DNA of 64,000 nucleotides from Blastopirellula retiformator (lineage in GTDB: Bacteria > Planctomycetota > Planctomycetia > Pirellulales > Pirellulaceae). Below the pieces are notes generated by a model. The model saw nothing but the letters and a program-made list of their open reading frames with translations, searched no databases and was not told the origin of the DNA. The stretch covers positions 868,001 to 932,000 of the forward strand of contig NZ_SJPF01000003.1 of assembly GCF_007859755.1 (NCBI RefSeq). Direction: 5' to 3'. Numbering within the stretch: position 1 is the stretch's first letter; each line of letters opens with the position of its first letter. Positions 27,474 through 36,531 of this stretch are shown one piece after another. Both the position numbers and the translations under genes were made by a program.

Positions 27474-27501
27474 GACAAAGAAAGGCGCCGGGCCAGGCGC
27501 C
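27474..27501 (-). terminator. Probable terminator after csrA
   Basis: Two GGCGCC hexamers (27484-27489 and 27496-27501) form a self-complementary stem with a GGGCCA loop. On the minus strand the stem is followed by a T-rich tract (TTTCTTTGTC). It would end the long flg-fliW-csrA transcript about 70 bases beyond the csrA stop. Confidence 0.65.
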
Positions 27502-27567
27502 ATAGAGCGGTTTACGATAGGTAAGACGATCAGGCGGGATCGATCGTAGCGGCGCCGCTGCGCGGAA

Positions 27568-27789
27568 CTACTTCGTCTTACGGAGAGCGGCGGCTTCGTT
27601 CGGCTGCAGCCGAGCCGCTTGTTGATTCTCGCGTTGAATCGCCTCGTACACCTCTTGGCGGTGAACGGGGATATCTTGCGGGGCGGCGATCCCTAGACGG
27701 ACTTTGTCGCCGCGAATATCGACGATCGTGATCACGATGTTATCGCCGATCATGATGCTTTCGTCACGATGCCTCGACAAGACGAGCAT
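27568..27789 (-). CDS. csrA: Carbon storage regulator CsrA
   Basis: This small RNA-binding dimer controls translation and mRNA stability. The protein has 73 residues: the N-terminal [18 protein letters not shown] strand, the [23 protein letters not shown] core with the conserved RNA-contacting arginine, and a polar tail rich in Ala and Gln. A clear AAGGAG precedes the ATG. It lies next to fliW and upstream of fliC, the same grouping as in the Bacillus CsrA-FliW-flagellin switch. A GCCGATAG string (27933-27940, minus strand) upstream resembles a sigma-28 -10, but lacks a good -35. Confidence 0.97.
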   Translation of the reverse strand: MLVLSRHRDESIMIGDNIVITIVDIRGDKVRLGIAAPQDIPVHRQEVYEAIQRENQQAARLQPNEAAALRKTK

Positions 27790-28035
27790 ATCAGGCTCCT
27801 TCCTCGGTGCGCTGTTCTATTCCGATTGGCGGCGACGCCAGCCAGCGGTAGGGCGTTTACTTCTAAGCGGTAGTCAGCTAGCGGTCCCGCGTGGGGATAG
27901 CATCGCTGTCGCGGCGCCGGCCGCTGTAGCATCTATCGGCCTTTGATCGGTCGCCAATCAATATCCGCCATAAGGGTCGACTTCTGTCGGCGGAAACGAA
28001 TGTACCGCCATCCTTGGTCTGCAGATTCGACCGAA

Positions 28036-28476
28036 CTAGGCGCTTTTGCGATAGACCGACGGCTCGCTCTGGATTTCGTACTGCAGCGGCTGTTCGTCGG
28101 TCGTCACGATTTGAAGACCAAGTTGCTTGGTCAGATTGATTACGACCGGCGCTCGCAGATTAATCGTCAGAGAGTCGTCATGTTTGCTGACGATGGTCAG
28201 CACAAAGACTTCGTCATCGGCCGTCAATCGCAACGGCGAGGACTCTTCTTTTTCCATCCGCACCCGGTATTCGGGGGCGAAACGGCGGGGGCTGACTACC
28301 GCCAGCGCCACTTCCGGCTGCTGGAGCGACTGAAGCCAGCCGAGATCTTCCGACTGTTCGTCCGACAGCAGAATCCAGTTGACCAGGTTCTCGAAACCAA
28401 TCAAACCGTCCGCGAACAAGATGACCTCTTCATCCGCGATTTCCAGCTTTCCGAAGCGAGCAGTATAGATATCCAT
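28036..28476 (-). CDS. fliW: Flagellar assembly factor FliW
   Basis: FliW binds flagellin and CsrA. When free flagellin is exported, FliW is released and inhibits CsrA. The start at 28476 (MDIYTARFGKLEIADEEVILFADGL) matches the family. The frame is open 39 codons further upstream, but that part is not FliW-like. The GLIGFENLVNWILLSD segment and the VVINLTKQLGLQIV segment are conserved. The protein has 146 residues, which is normal. It sits between flgL and csrA, with a family-A repeat element in the gap to flgL. Confidence 0.94.
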   Translation of the reverse strand: MDIYTARFGKLEIADEEVILFADGLIGFENLVNWILLSDEQSEDLGWLQSLQQPEVALAVVSPRRFAPEYRVRMEKEESSPLRLTADDEVFVLTIVSKHDDSLTINLRAPVVINLTKQLGLQIVTTDEQPLQYEIQSEPSVYRKSA

Positions 28477-28640
28477 GGTCGAAACGTCTCGATCAGTGAT
28501 GCATTGCTGGCATTTCGCCCTTGCGGCGATCCAATTCCTAACATTCCGAATTATCGGCTGCCGGAAGGAGGCGAATCCATAAAATCCGAACATCCAGCGC
28601 AGAACGCTGTTGACCGCATTTACTATCGCATCGCTCGACT

Positions 28641-28761
28641 TAGCAGTCCGTTGATTTTCTTGACGGACTGCGTGATCGCACGGATGCGAGCCGCGAAGAG
28701 CTATGCTCTGAGCCTGGTGAGGTTGGAAAATGCCACGAGGGCATTTTTCAACAGGCAGCTA
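28641..28761. repeat. Family-A TA-flanked hairpin element, copy 2 (medium form)
   Basis: This copy of about 121 bases runs from TA to TA. It begins with hairpin 1, GCAGTCCGT paired with ACGGACTGC. A TCGCA-CGGA-TGCGA hairpin follows, then the AGAGC-TAT-GCTCT hairpin, and it ends with TTGGAAAATGCC / GGCATTTTTCAA (28723-28751). The right end CAGCTA forms the TAG stop codon of flgL on the minus strand, so the element abuts a gene end as in copies 1 and 3 but with its other side. It lies in the flgL-fliW gap. Confidence 0.88.
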
Positions 28762-31700
28762 GATATAGTCGAGCAGCGACAACTGATAGATCTGGCCGAT
28801 CGTCTGCAGCGAAGCCTGGTAAGAGGCCTGTTGCGCCGCAAAGTTAGATGCCGCTTCGACAAAGTCGACCTCGATCTCGTCCGACAGGTTCGCCTGCAGT
28901 TCGATCATGTCGTCATCGAGCCGCGTTTTCAGCAGATCGACGTTTTGCGAGCGGGCGCCAAGCTCGCCGCGCGTGAAGCTGAGCCGCTCCAGGTCGGCGT
29001 CCAGCGAATCGACCAGGCGGCTGATCTGCACATAGTCGCGGGCGACGATCGATTCGTTCAGCTTAATCAGCGTATTGAAGACGCTTTTGGTCTCCCGCAG
29101 ATTGACGTCCTTGCCGGCCAGGACTTCGGCGGTGCCGCCGGAGGTTGTGCCAACCGCGCCGGTCGCCGACACGGTTCCGCTGCCGTCATTGGTCGTATCG
29201 ACGCTCCGGTCGAGTTCGGCCTGAAACGTCCCTTCCAGGTTGATCGCGTTGATGATCTCGGTGGTCGTCGTGACGCCGGCGTCGATCGAAACGGTCAGCG
29301 TTTTCGCGCCCGAGTTATAGACGGCGGTTGGGTCGCCGGAGACCAGCGTATCGGTGAAAATGATCTCGACGTCATTGTGTCGCGTGCCTGGATAGAGCGA
29401 CTGCAGCGAGAAGGCGGTATTTACGTCTTCCGGCGTTGCAAACGCAACGGCGGCCGTGGCAGGCTCGGCGTCGGCGACCGGCGTGCCGCCGTTGGTCGAC
29501 GCCAACACGCCAACGTCGGCGACTAGTCCCGTGCCGTTGTTGGTCGGATCGTTTTCGAGCGAGAGATCGGCGCTGAAGATGCCGTCGGCGTTGATCGCCG
29601 CAACGACCGTATTGGCGGTGGTCGCCGCCGGATCGACGTCGATCGTCAGCTTTTTGGTGGTCGGATCGTAGTTGACGATCGCCTGATCGCCGGAGGCGGT
29701 GGAGTTGACGAACTCGACCTGGACGTTATTGAACGTCGTGCCCGGCAGAACGGCCTTGATTTCGATCGCGTTGTTCGCATCGCCAGGGGGCGCAAACTCG
29801 ACCGTCGCCGCCGCTTGCGTGGCGGTTGGCGAATCGGAGACGGTCGTGACCAATTCTCCTTCCGGCATCAGGCCGAGATCGATGACCGCGTGGCTAAGCG
29901 TCTCGCGCTCGATGGTCAGACGTCCGACTCCCTGGGGATTGTCGTCGATCAACTCGATGCCGTTGCCGAAGTCGGCCAGTTTGGCGACGATCGGGCTGCC
30001 ATCCTGGTTGTCAGGATGATTATTGATCAGGTTGAGAACGTCGCCGATCGTCTTGGCGCTAGAAACGTCAATTTCCAGTTGCTGCCCATCATTGCGAGTA
30101 ATCGTGAAGTCGGTTCCGTCGGTCGAATTGACTCCCAGGCCATGGTTGAGCGAACTGAGTAGCGTCGACTCGCTGAAGGTGCGCAGGCCCAACTGCGAGG
30201 CGGTTGTGCCCCCATTCTCGCCGATGCTGAAATCGCCGCCGCTGACCACCGAACGCAGATTGATGCCGCTGCCGGCGGTGTTGATTTCGGCCAGAAGCCC
30301 CAGTCCCGCCCCATTGAGGATATTGAGCAGGTCCTCGACCGTTTCCGCCTCTTCCAGCGTCACGACTTGCGTCTGTTCCCCATTGGTGATCTGCAGACCC
30401 GATTCGGCGTCAAAGTTGGCGCCGCTTCCCCCTAGAAACGTCCCGGTGACCGTCGTGTCGATGACGCCAGTGCCGCTCTGAAAGTCGGAGATCGAGTCGT
30501 GGTAGTCGATTTCGGCTGAGTAGAGTTCGCTGAAATTGGCGTCGTCATTGAGCGCCTCAACCAGATGATTGGCGGTAGTGCGATCCGCATCAACCCGTAC
30601 GAAGATCGCGTTCTCGTCGCCGCCGCTGTTGCCGGTGTTGCCGATCGGGCCGTCGTCGGTGGCCGAGACGAACGACGCGGGATTGAACGTATTGCCGTTA
30701 GAACTGTCGGGGCGCACCGAGAAGGTCCCCTCGGCGATAATGGCGTTCATTAACGTCTGCAGCGACGTCTCATCGCTGTCGTCGACAGCCAGCGTTAGGG
30801 TGCGCGTCGTACCGTCGTCGCTATAGGTGGCCGTTGCGGCGTCGCCAATGTCGTCCGAGGCGTCGATCACAATGTTGACGTTGTTGAAGTCAAAGCCGGC
30901 CTGATTGGCGGTCAAAATCAAGTCGTTGTTGCCGCCTGATAGTGGAACGGCGGCTCGGGCTTTGACGCCGACGTCCGACACGGTCGTGGTATAGGTGTTC
31001 GCGCTGTTGGTGGCGAGTACGGCGCTGGCCGGATTGTAGGTTTCGCCAGTCGATCCATCAAAACCGACTGAAAACCGCCCATCGGCCAAAAAGGCGTCGG
31101 TGAGCGTTTGCAGCGTCGTTTCGTCAGTGTCGTCGATCTGCACGGTGATCGTCTTGATGCCGTTGATGGTGGTCGTGGGACCAATCACCGCGGCGTCGCC
31201 AATATCGCCCGAGGAGTCGAAATTGATGCTGACGCGATCGAGACTGCCGTCGGTCGAGTTGGCGGTCAGCAGCAGACTGTTGCCGGCGCCATCGAGGTTG
31301 AGCGTCGTTTGGGCCCGCTGTAGGTCTTCGGCGAAGTTGACCACTTCGTTGCCGCGGGTCAGTCCCGGCTTGGCTTGCAGCAAGTCGTCGTTTACCAGGT
31401 TAAGCGTCACCCCGTTCGCTTCGGCGCCATTGTTCAGGGCGTTCAGGATGATGTCGTTGTTCGAGCCGGCGTATGAGACGAGCGCTTGGGCTCGCGCACC
31501 GAGCAGGTCGGCCAGCTTGGTCGACTTGGTGATGATCGGATCGAGGTCGGCGCCTTCGATCGGGTTGACGCCATTGCCGTTGGTTTTCAGGATGCCCAAC
31601 TGGGCGGCGACGCGACTTCCCCCTTCTTCGCGAATCGTCAGGTTTCCGCCGCCGGCGTCGTCGATGTCGATTACCAAGCCGTTGTTGTCGATCCGAGCCG

Positions 31701-32490
31701 AGATTTGACGTCCGGGGGGCGGATTTCGTTCGATCAGGCCGATCACGTCCCCGATCGTTTCCGCCGAGCTGATGTCGATCTTGACCGGAATCGTTCCGTC
31801 CGAGATGACAAAGCTTCCTTTGGTGACGCCAGCGCCGCCGCGGAGATCGGACAGTTTCGTATCGAGCGTCAAAACGGGATTGAGATCGACCTTCGTTTTC
31901 ACCTCCGGCGAGATCGCGCCAAACGCCGTATCGCCATTGACGGTGGTGTCGAACAGCAGGTCAGTATCAGCAAAGCTGTTGAGACTGTTGGTATTGCCGT
32001 GGTAGGTGACGAGTCCATTCTCGATCGTAAACGGGGTGGTCGTCGTGTTCGAGCCGCCAAACAGATAACGACCGCGGAATTGGCGGTTGCCGATATCCAG
32101 GAACTGCTGCAGCGCGTTTTGAAACGACTGGCTGGCGGCGGCGACTTCGCTATCGGTCGCCGTCGAGTCAACCATCGTGACCGCCAAGCCGCGCATTTCC
32201 GACAGTAGGTCGGCGGCGCCGGCCATCGCCGTATCGGTCGCCGAAAGATACGATTGACTGGTCGTCAGGTTGACGCTGATCTGCGTCTTGCGCTCGATCA
32301 GCGACTGCAGCGTGATGCCGCGAATCGCCGCCGGAGCGTCATCGCTGGGCGCCAGTAACCGTCGCCCGGTGCTGAGCTGGTTCTGAAGGCTGAACAGGTT
32401 GGCCTGGCTCGCCGCTAGCTGCGACAGCAGACGCGCCTGCAGGTTGCCGTCGCTAACGCGGGTTGTCGGGACCGGTACGATTCGGGTCAT
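28759..32490 (-). CDS. flgL: Flagellar hook-filament junction protein FlgL (HAP3), giant form
   Basis: FlgL joins the hook-side protein FlgK to the flagellin filament. The flagellin-like N-terminus (residues 1-170; LLSQLAASQANLFSLQNQLSTGRRL, FRGRYLFGGSNTTTTPF) and C-terminus (about residues 1140-1243; VDSLDADLERLSFTRGELGARS, ending QLSLLDYI) are typical. At 1243 residues it is about four times the usual 300. The middle has several IN-type motifs (SSAETIGDVIGLIERN) and at least four modules of the same kind as in FliC and FliD (for example FNNVQVEFVNSTASGD, YDPTTKKLTIDV, ANTVVAAIN). Its stop codon is in a repeat element. Confidence 0.92.
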   Translation of the reverse strand: MTRIVPVPTTRVSDGNLQARLLSQLAASQANLFSLQNQLSTGRRLLAPSDDAPAAIRGITLQSLIERKTQISVNLTTSQSYLSATDTAMAGAADLLSEMRGLAVTMVDSTATDSEVAAASQSFQNALQQFLDIGNRQFRGRYLFGGSNTTTTPFTIENGLVTYHGNTNSLNSFADTDLLFDTTVNGDTAFGAISPEVKTKVDLNPVLTLDTKLSDLRGGAGVTKGSFVISDGTIPVKIDISSAETIGDVIGLIERNPPPGRQISARIDNNGLVIDIDDAGGGNLTIREEGGSRVAAQLGILKTNGNGVNPIEGADLDPIITKSTKLADLLGARAQALVSYAGSNNDIILNALNNGAEANGVTLNLVNDDLLQAKPGLTRGNEVVNFAEDLQRAQTTLNLDGAGNSLLLTANSTDGSLDRVSINFDSSGDIGDAAVIGPTTTINGIKTITVQIDDTDETTLQTLTDAFLADGRFSVGFDGSTGETYNPASAVLATNSANTYTTTVSDVGVKARAAVPLSGGNNDLILTANQAGFDFNNVNIVIDASDDIGDAATATYSDDGTTRTLTLAVDDSDETSLQTLMNAIIAEGTFSVRPDSSNGNTFNPASFVSATDDGPIGNTGNSGGDENAIFVRVDADRTTANHLVEALNDDANFSELYSAEIDYHDSISDFQSGTGVIDTTVTGTFLGGSGANFDAESGLQITNGEQTQVVTLEEAETVEDLLNILNGAGLGLLAEINTAGSGINLRSVVSGGDFSIGENGGTTASQLGLRTFSESTLLSSLNHGLGVNSTDGTDFTITRNDGQQLEIDVSSAKTIGDVLNLINNHPDNQDGSPIVAKLADFGNGIELIDDNPQGVGRLTIERETLSHAVIDLGLMPEGELVTTVSDSPTATQAAATVEFAPPGDANNAIEIKAVLPGTTFNNVQVEFVNSTASGDQAIVNYDPTTKKLTIDVDPAATTANTVVAAINADGIFSADLSLENDPTNNGTGLVADVGVLASTNGGTPVADAEPATAAVAFATPEDVNTAFSLQSLYPGTRHNDVEIIFTDTLVSGDPTAVYNSGAKTLTVSIDAGVTTTTEIINAINLEGTFQAELDRSVDTTNDGSGTVSATGAVGTTSGGTAEVLAGKDVNLRETKSVFNTLIKLNESIVARDYVQISRLVDSLDADLERLSFTRGELGARSQNVDLLKTRLDDDMIELQANLSDEIEVDFVEAASNFAAQQASYQASLQTIGQIYQLSLLDYI

Positions 32491-32615
32491 GGCGGTAGCG
32501 CTGTTTCCAGCGCGAGGGAAAAATGATGGTTGCGTACGTTCGGGCGCCGCCGGTCAACGAGAACCGATCGGTTGCGCTTCAATCTGTCGTTACCGCGACT
32601 TCATCTTGTGTTTCG

Positions 32616-34319
32616 TTATAGGTTGACCAGCACTTCCAGCAGTTCGTCGATGACCGAAATCAATCGCGACGCCGCTTGAAACTGCCGCTGGTAGGTAATC
32701 AAGTTGACCGCTTCTTCGTCCAGGCTGACGCCGCTGAGGCCCAGCTTTTGGCCATCGAGCGTTTCCTTGAAGACGCGGTATCCTTCGGCGACCGACTTGG
32801 CGACCGAGGCCGACTGGGTCACATCGCCGACCAAGGTTTCATACTCGTTTTCAATCGTTCGCCCCCCTTTGGTATCGAGCGGGCGATCGAGAAAACTGGC
32901 GAGTTCGACCGCATTGTCGGTGTCGGCCCCAATCCCGCCTTTGCTGGCGGCGAACTTCGAGGGATCGGTCGAAACGGCGTCATGCACGCCGATCGTGCGG
33001 GCCGTGGTTCCGGTGAAGAACGTGCCGAGTCCCAGGGCGGCCAGCGCTCCGCTGGTATCGTTGCCAAAGGCGAATTCAATGTCAGGCGAGTCGCTATCAA
33101 TTTGCAGATGTCCATCGAGCGAAATCGAAGCGCTTAAGCCGTCAATGTCATTGATCGCGTCGGCGACGTCTTGCAGCGTGGTATCGTCGGACAAGCCGTT
33201 CAGTTTGACCGCGATGTTTTCGGTCTCGGTAAGCCCGGTCGCCGTGTTGAGCGTGTGGACGGTGAACGAGCCGTTGACCGGCGTGTAGGTCAGGCCGGCC
33301 TGATCCAGCGGCTCGTCGATCGACTCTTCGGCGACGAAGAACTCGCTGGTCATCGTCTGGTAGCCCGACTCTCCCTGACCGCTGGAAAAGACGCGGTTGA
33401 ACTCGAAGATTAACGTCTGTGCGAAGTCGTCCAGGTTGTTCAGGAAATCGCCGACGATGTCGTCGCGCGAGGTGAGCAAACCTTTGAGCTTGCCTGAATT
33501 GACCTGAATCGGCGAGTCGGTCCCTGCGAGCGTCATCTTGGCGATGCTCAACCCATCTTCGGCGACCGTCTTGGTCTCGACCTGACGGGCGATGCCGTCG
33601 ATCACCAGGTATTCGCCTCCCAGGAAGACCGAAATCGAACCGTTTTCCTGTTCGACCCCTTTGATGTCGATGATTTCGGCCAGCTGGGTCAGCTTCCGTT
33701 GTCGTTGATCGCGGAGACCGATAGCGTCGCTCTTGGTGACCGGTCCCGCCTCGAGATTGGTGATCTTGACGTTCAGTTCGGCAATTTCATTCAGCAGACT
33801 GTTGATGTCGTCGGCCGCTTGGTTGACTTGCTTGTTCAAGTCGGTGTGAATTTCTTGCGCACGGTTGTACATGCTGCTAATATCATTAGCTAGCGTTTGA
33901 CCGCGGAGCACCGACAGGTTGCGGACGCCGACATCTTCCGGCTGGTTCAAGATGTCGTTGATGCTGCCCAAGAAATCGTTGAGCGAGGTGCTGATGTCGG
34001 TATTGCTCAGTTCGCCAACCAAGGCCTCGAGCTGAAGATAGACGTTTTCCTGCGTTTCGCCGTTGGCCAGATCGCTGATCGAGTTGCGCAGACGCTCTTC
34101 AAGAAACTTGTCGACTTGCTGGACGACCCCTTCGACCTGGACCCCCATGCCCAGCAGCAAGCCGCCGTACTTCTGCGTCGGCGCAGGAGTATAGATGACC
34201 CGTTCGCGCAAATAATCAGGCGTATTGACGTTGGCAATATTATTGCCGGTCACCTGAATGCCGATTTGCGCGGCAAGCAGCGCGTTTTTCGTTTGTTGTA
34301 GAGATGTGTAAAGAGTCAT
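32616..34319 (-). CDS. flgK: Flagellar hook-associated protein FlgK (HAP1)
   Basis: FlgK is the first junction protein between hook and filament. The N-terminus (LYTSLQQTKNALLAAQIGIQVTGNNIANVNTPDYLRERV) is the rod/hook-type signature. The central YLVIDGIARQVETK and the C-terminal SLDEEAVNLITYQRQFQAASRLISVIDELLEVLVNL are conserved. Unlike its partners FlgL, FliC and FliD it has a normal size (567 residues) and only one IN-like motif (TTLQDVADAINDIDG, about residue 400). It follows flgN by 30 bases. Confidence 0.95.
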   Translation of the reverse strand: MTLYTSLQQTKNALLAAQIGIQVTGNNIANVNTPDYLRERVIYTPAPTQKYGGLLLGMGVQVEGVVQQVDKFLEERLRNSISDLANGETQENVYLQLEALVGELSNTDISTSLNDFLGSINDILNQPEDVGVRNLSVLRGQTLANDISSMYNRAQEIHTDLNKQVNQAADDINSLLNEIAELNVKITNLEAGPVTKSDAIGLRDQRQRKLTQLAEIIDIKGVEQENGSISVFLGGEYLVIDGIARQVETKTVAEDGLSIAKMTLAGTDSPIQVNSGKLKGLLTSRDDIVGDFLNNLDDFAQTLIFEFNRVFSSGQGESGYQTMTSEFFVAEESIDEPLDQAGLTYTPVNGSFTVHTLNTATGLTETENIAVKLNGLSDDTTLQDVADAINDIDGLSASISLDGHLQIDSDSPDIEFAFGNDTSGALAALGLGTFFTGTTARTIGVHDAVSTDPSKFAASKGGIGADTDNAVELASFLDRPLDTKGGRTIENEYETLVGDVTQSASVAKSVAEGYRVFKETLDGQKLGLSGVSLDEEAVNLITYQRQFQAASRLISVIDELLEVLVNL

Positions 34320-34349
34320 CCTTGACTTTTCTCCCGGGACCTTGCGGCG

Positions 34350-34886
34350 TTACGCCTCGTGGTCCACAAGAGTTCCTCCTTGTTGCGCCGAGTATTGGTG
34401 CGCGGAGTTCTCCTGTTCATAAATCGGCTGAAGTTTGCCGCCGGTCGCGATGATCTGCAAAATCTGCGACAAATGCAGGACGGAACGCTGGGCTAGCACG
34501 AAGTTAACCAGGGTCTCGTTCTGGATGGTCCGCATCCGATCCTTCGCCGAACTGGCTATCTCGCGCAGCTTCTCGCCTTCGTCGCCATCAGCCATCTCGG
34601 CTAGCGACGCAATGCTATCGCTGGGCAACCCGTGTTGTTCGGCCGAGGTCAGCAGGTTGTGCCGCACATCGCGAAGTTGCTCGAGCCGCTTGATCAGCTC
34701 CAACTCGCGCTGTTGGGTCGCCTCCATGCCGGGGATATCCCGAGCGACCATCTGGCTGCGCTTGGTGCCGAGCACTTTGATCAGTTCGTCCTGGACGCTG
34801 GTCAGTTCTTGCAGAACTTCGGCGGTGGACGCTTCCCAGTCGACGGTCGACGCTTCCGACACGTCGTCTATGGGCGTAAAAGACAT
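34350..34886 (-). CDS. flgN: FlgN-family chaperone for FlgK/FlgL
   Basis: This is a small cytoplasmic helical protein of 178 residues. A long helix (about residues 20-75; LTSVQDELIKVLGTKRSQMVARDI) is followed by a second helical stretch and the C-terminal LAQRSVLHLSQILQIIATGG segment. Together with the position directly before flgK, this fits the FlgN chaperone that keeps hook-associated proteins export-ready. Sequence similarity across FlgN proteins is low, so position carries much of the weight. The C-terminal tail (QQGGTLVDHEA) is polar. Confidence 0.8.
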   Translation of the reverse strand: MSFTPIDDVSEASTVDWEASTAEVLQELTSVQDELIKVLGTKRSQMVARDIPGMEATQQRELELIKRLEQLRDVRHNLLTSAEQHGLPSDSIASLAEMADGDEGEKLREIASSAKDRMRTIQNETLVNFVLAQRSVLHLSQILQIIATGGKLQPIYEQENSAHQYSAQQGGTLVDHEA

Positions 34887-34927
34887 AACGAGAACCTTAC
34901 TCTAGCGGCAGGCGAGGGAAGGGGGGT

Positions 34928-35347
34928 TTACGCCAAAGCGTCCAACAGCGGAGCGCTCGGTTGATCGTCTAACGTTTGAACGGCCTGCAACAAGCTGACC
35001 TGTTTCCAGTGCGGGGGACGTTGCGACGAATCGCTAGAGCTGCTGCTCGCATTCGGTTCGGCGCTCAAATTTTGTTGCGACATGAATTGCTCGAACATGG
35101 GACCTGACAGCTCCTGGGCGCTCGCCTCAGACAGTTTTTCAACCAGCAGTTGATCGAGTTGCGATTGGAAGACCTCTTCGCCGCGACCGCCATGAAAATA
35201 GGCGGGCTTGCCGACCGACTTCCGCATCGACTTCAACATCTGGCCAAACAGCGTCTCGCCGACGAACTGATCGAACTTTTCCCGAACTTCCAAGTTCTTG
35301 GCGTTGGGAGCGGTGACATTCGGATCGGCGTTGACGTTGCTAACCAT
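34928..35347 (-). CDS. flgJ: FlgJ-type rod-binding protein (no muramidase domain)
   Basis: This 139-residue protein matches the N-terminal rod-binding domain of FlgJ: FDQFVGETLFGQMLKSMRKSVGKPAYFHGGRGEEVFQSQLDQLL, then a helix and a serine-rich tail. The peptidoglycan-hydrolase domain found in enterobacterial FlgJ is absent, as in many other bacteria that use a separate hydrolase. It lies between flgI and flgN, the expected place. Confidence 0.88.
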   Translation of the reverse strand: MVSNVNADPNVTAPNAKNLEVREKFDQFVGETLFGQMLKSMRKSVGKPAYFHGGRGEEVFQSQLDQLLVEKLSEASAQELSGPMFEQFMSQQNLSAEPNASSSSSDSSQRPPHWKQVSLLQAVQTLDDQPSAPLLDALA

Positions 35348-35368
35348 GATTTTTCTTTCCGGCGATCG

Positions 35369-36517
35369 TTAGTTCACAAAAACCAGTTCGCCATACAGTT
35401 TGCCTTGAGCGTGGATCGCCACGATGATGTCGATCACGTCCTCGGCCGGAACTTTCAGCGTGTTCAGGGCGTCGACCAGATCTTTCAGCCGGGTCGCATA
35501 GGCGGGCTGCGTATTGACCGGCACAAACTTGTTCGATTCCGGATCGATCGTTTCGATCTTGATGCCGTTGTGGGTGACGACGTCGGGGCCGATTTCGACG
35601 TCCGAGCCGACCACGATCACGCCGCGGGCCTTGTTGATCACCACCTTGTTATTCAATTGCTTGTCGACGATCGGCGTGTCCATCAGGATCGAGACGAAAA
35701 AGACCGGATCCGATTGATACTGCGGCGGGATCTGCACTTCGATCGTCTTTTGATCAAGCGCCCGGGCGATTTGCGTCCCGGCCGACGAGCCTTGTCCGAC
35801 TTGCAGCAGGTTGCTGATGCTGAAGACGACCTCTTGGGCCATCTGCCAATCTTTGTGCCCGTCGTTCAGCACCAGGTAGACCTTGTTGTCTTTCGAGACG
35901 AACGTGTTGCGAATCGACCGCTCGATTCGGCAGCCCGAACTGATGCGAGCGTTGGTCGGCACCGCTTTGCTGAACGTTTCGAGGTTGCCGGAGGCCATCG
36001 CCCAGACCGTTTTGTCGTGTGGATTGGGGCCTTGCAGCGTGCTGATCGCCAGCGATCCGCCTTCCAGGCTCTTCGCGCCGAGCGAGCTGACTTCGCAGTC
36101 GATCATGTCCCCTTCGTCGGCGCCTTCGGCCGGCACCCGAGCCTGCACGATCACTAGGGCGGTGTTGGTAACGGTCTTCAGCGCTTCCGGCAGGTATTCG
36201 CCCTCGGGGCCCGAACCGGAGTTGCTGCCCAGGTGCTTCAGCACCAGCGACAACGCCTTGTGGGTCGGGGTCAGCTGCTTGTCGCCGGTCCCTTTCAGAC
36301 CGACCACTAGGCCAATCCCTTGCAGGAAGTTTTCTTCCTGGCCTTTGACGCGGACGAAGGTCGACAGCGGCTGCGTGATTTGAAAACGTTCGGCGACCAG
36401 CGGCTGCGGCGGGGCGACCGGCGGTTGCGTTTGCGGCTGAGCATGGGCGACGGCCGCAAACGCGGCGACGACGACCAGCGACAAGAGGCGAACGGGTTTC
36501 ATGGCGGATGCGATCAT
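35369..36517 (-). CDS. flgI: Flagellar P-ring protein FlgI
   Basis: FlgI assembles in the periplasm around the rod as the P-ring. A signal peptide is visible (KPVRLLSLVVVAAFAAVAHA). The mature part contains GIGLVVGLKGTGDKQLTPTH and the DVVTHNGIKIETI and PAYATRLKDLVDALNTLKVP segments typical of the family. The start at 36517 has an AAGGAA Shine-Dalgarno. The frame opens 13 codons further upstream without support. The length of about 382 residues is normal. A P-ring argues for a peptidoglycan layer, in keeping with recent views of planctomycetes. Confidence 0.95.
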   Translation of the reverse strand: MIASAMKPVRLLSLVVVAAFAAVAHAQPQTQPPVAPPQPLVAERFQITQPLSTFVRVKGQEENFLQGIGLVVGLKGTGDKQLTPTHKALSLVLKHLGSNSGSGPEGEYLPEALKTVTNTALVIVQARVPAEGADEGDMIDCEVSSLGAKSLEGGSLAISTLQGPNPHDKTVWAMASGNLETFSKAVPTNARISSGCRIERSIRNTFVSKDNKVYLVLNDGHKDWQMAQEVVFSISNLLQVGQGSSAGTQIARALDQKTIEVQIPPQYQSDPVFFVSILMDTPIVDKQLNNKVVINKARGVIVVGSDVEIGPDVVTHNGIKIETIDPESNKFVPVNTQPAYATRLKDLVDALNTLKVPAEDVIDIIVAIHAQGKLYGELVFVN

Positions 36518-36531
36518 GTTCGTTTCCTTGC

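Noticed and set aside
27503-27515. TAGAGCGGTTTAC, similar to one end of the family-B element
   Set aside because: No matching inverted end was found within 200 bases; it may be chance or a decayed remnant.
27943-29526. A 527-codon plus-strand frame across fliW and the end of flgL
   Set aside because: It overlaps two recognised minus-strand genes and a repeat element and has no recognisable domain.
18977-32490. Repetitive DNA in flagellar genes considered as CRISPR or mobile repeats
   Set aside because: The repeats stay in frame within fliD, fliC and flgL and encode a protein module, so they are coding repeats and not a CRISPR array or insertion sequence.
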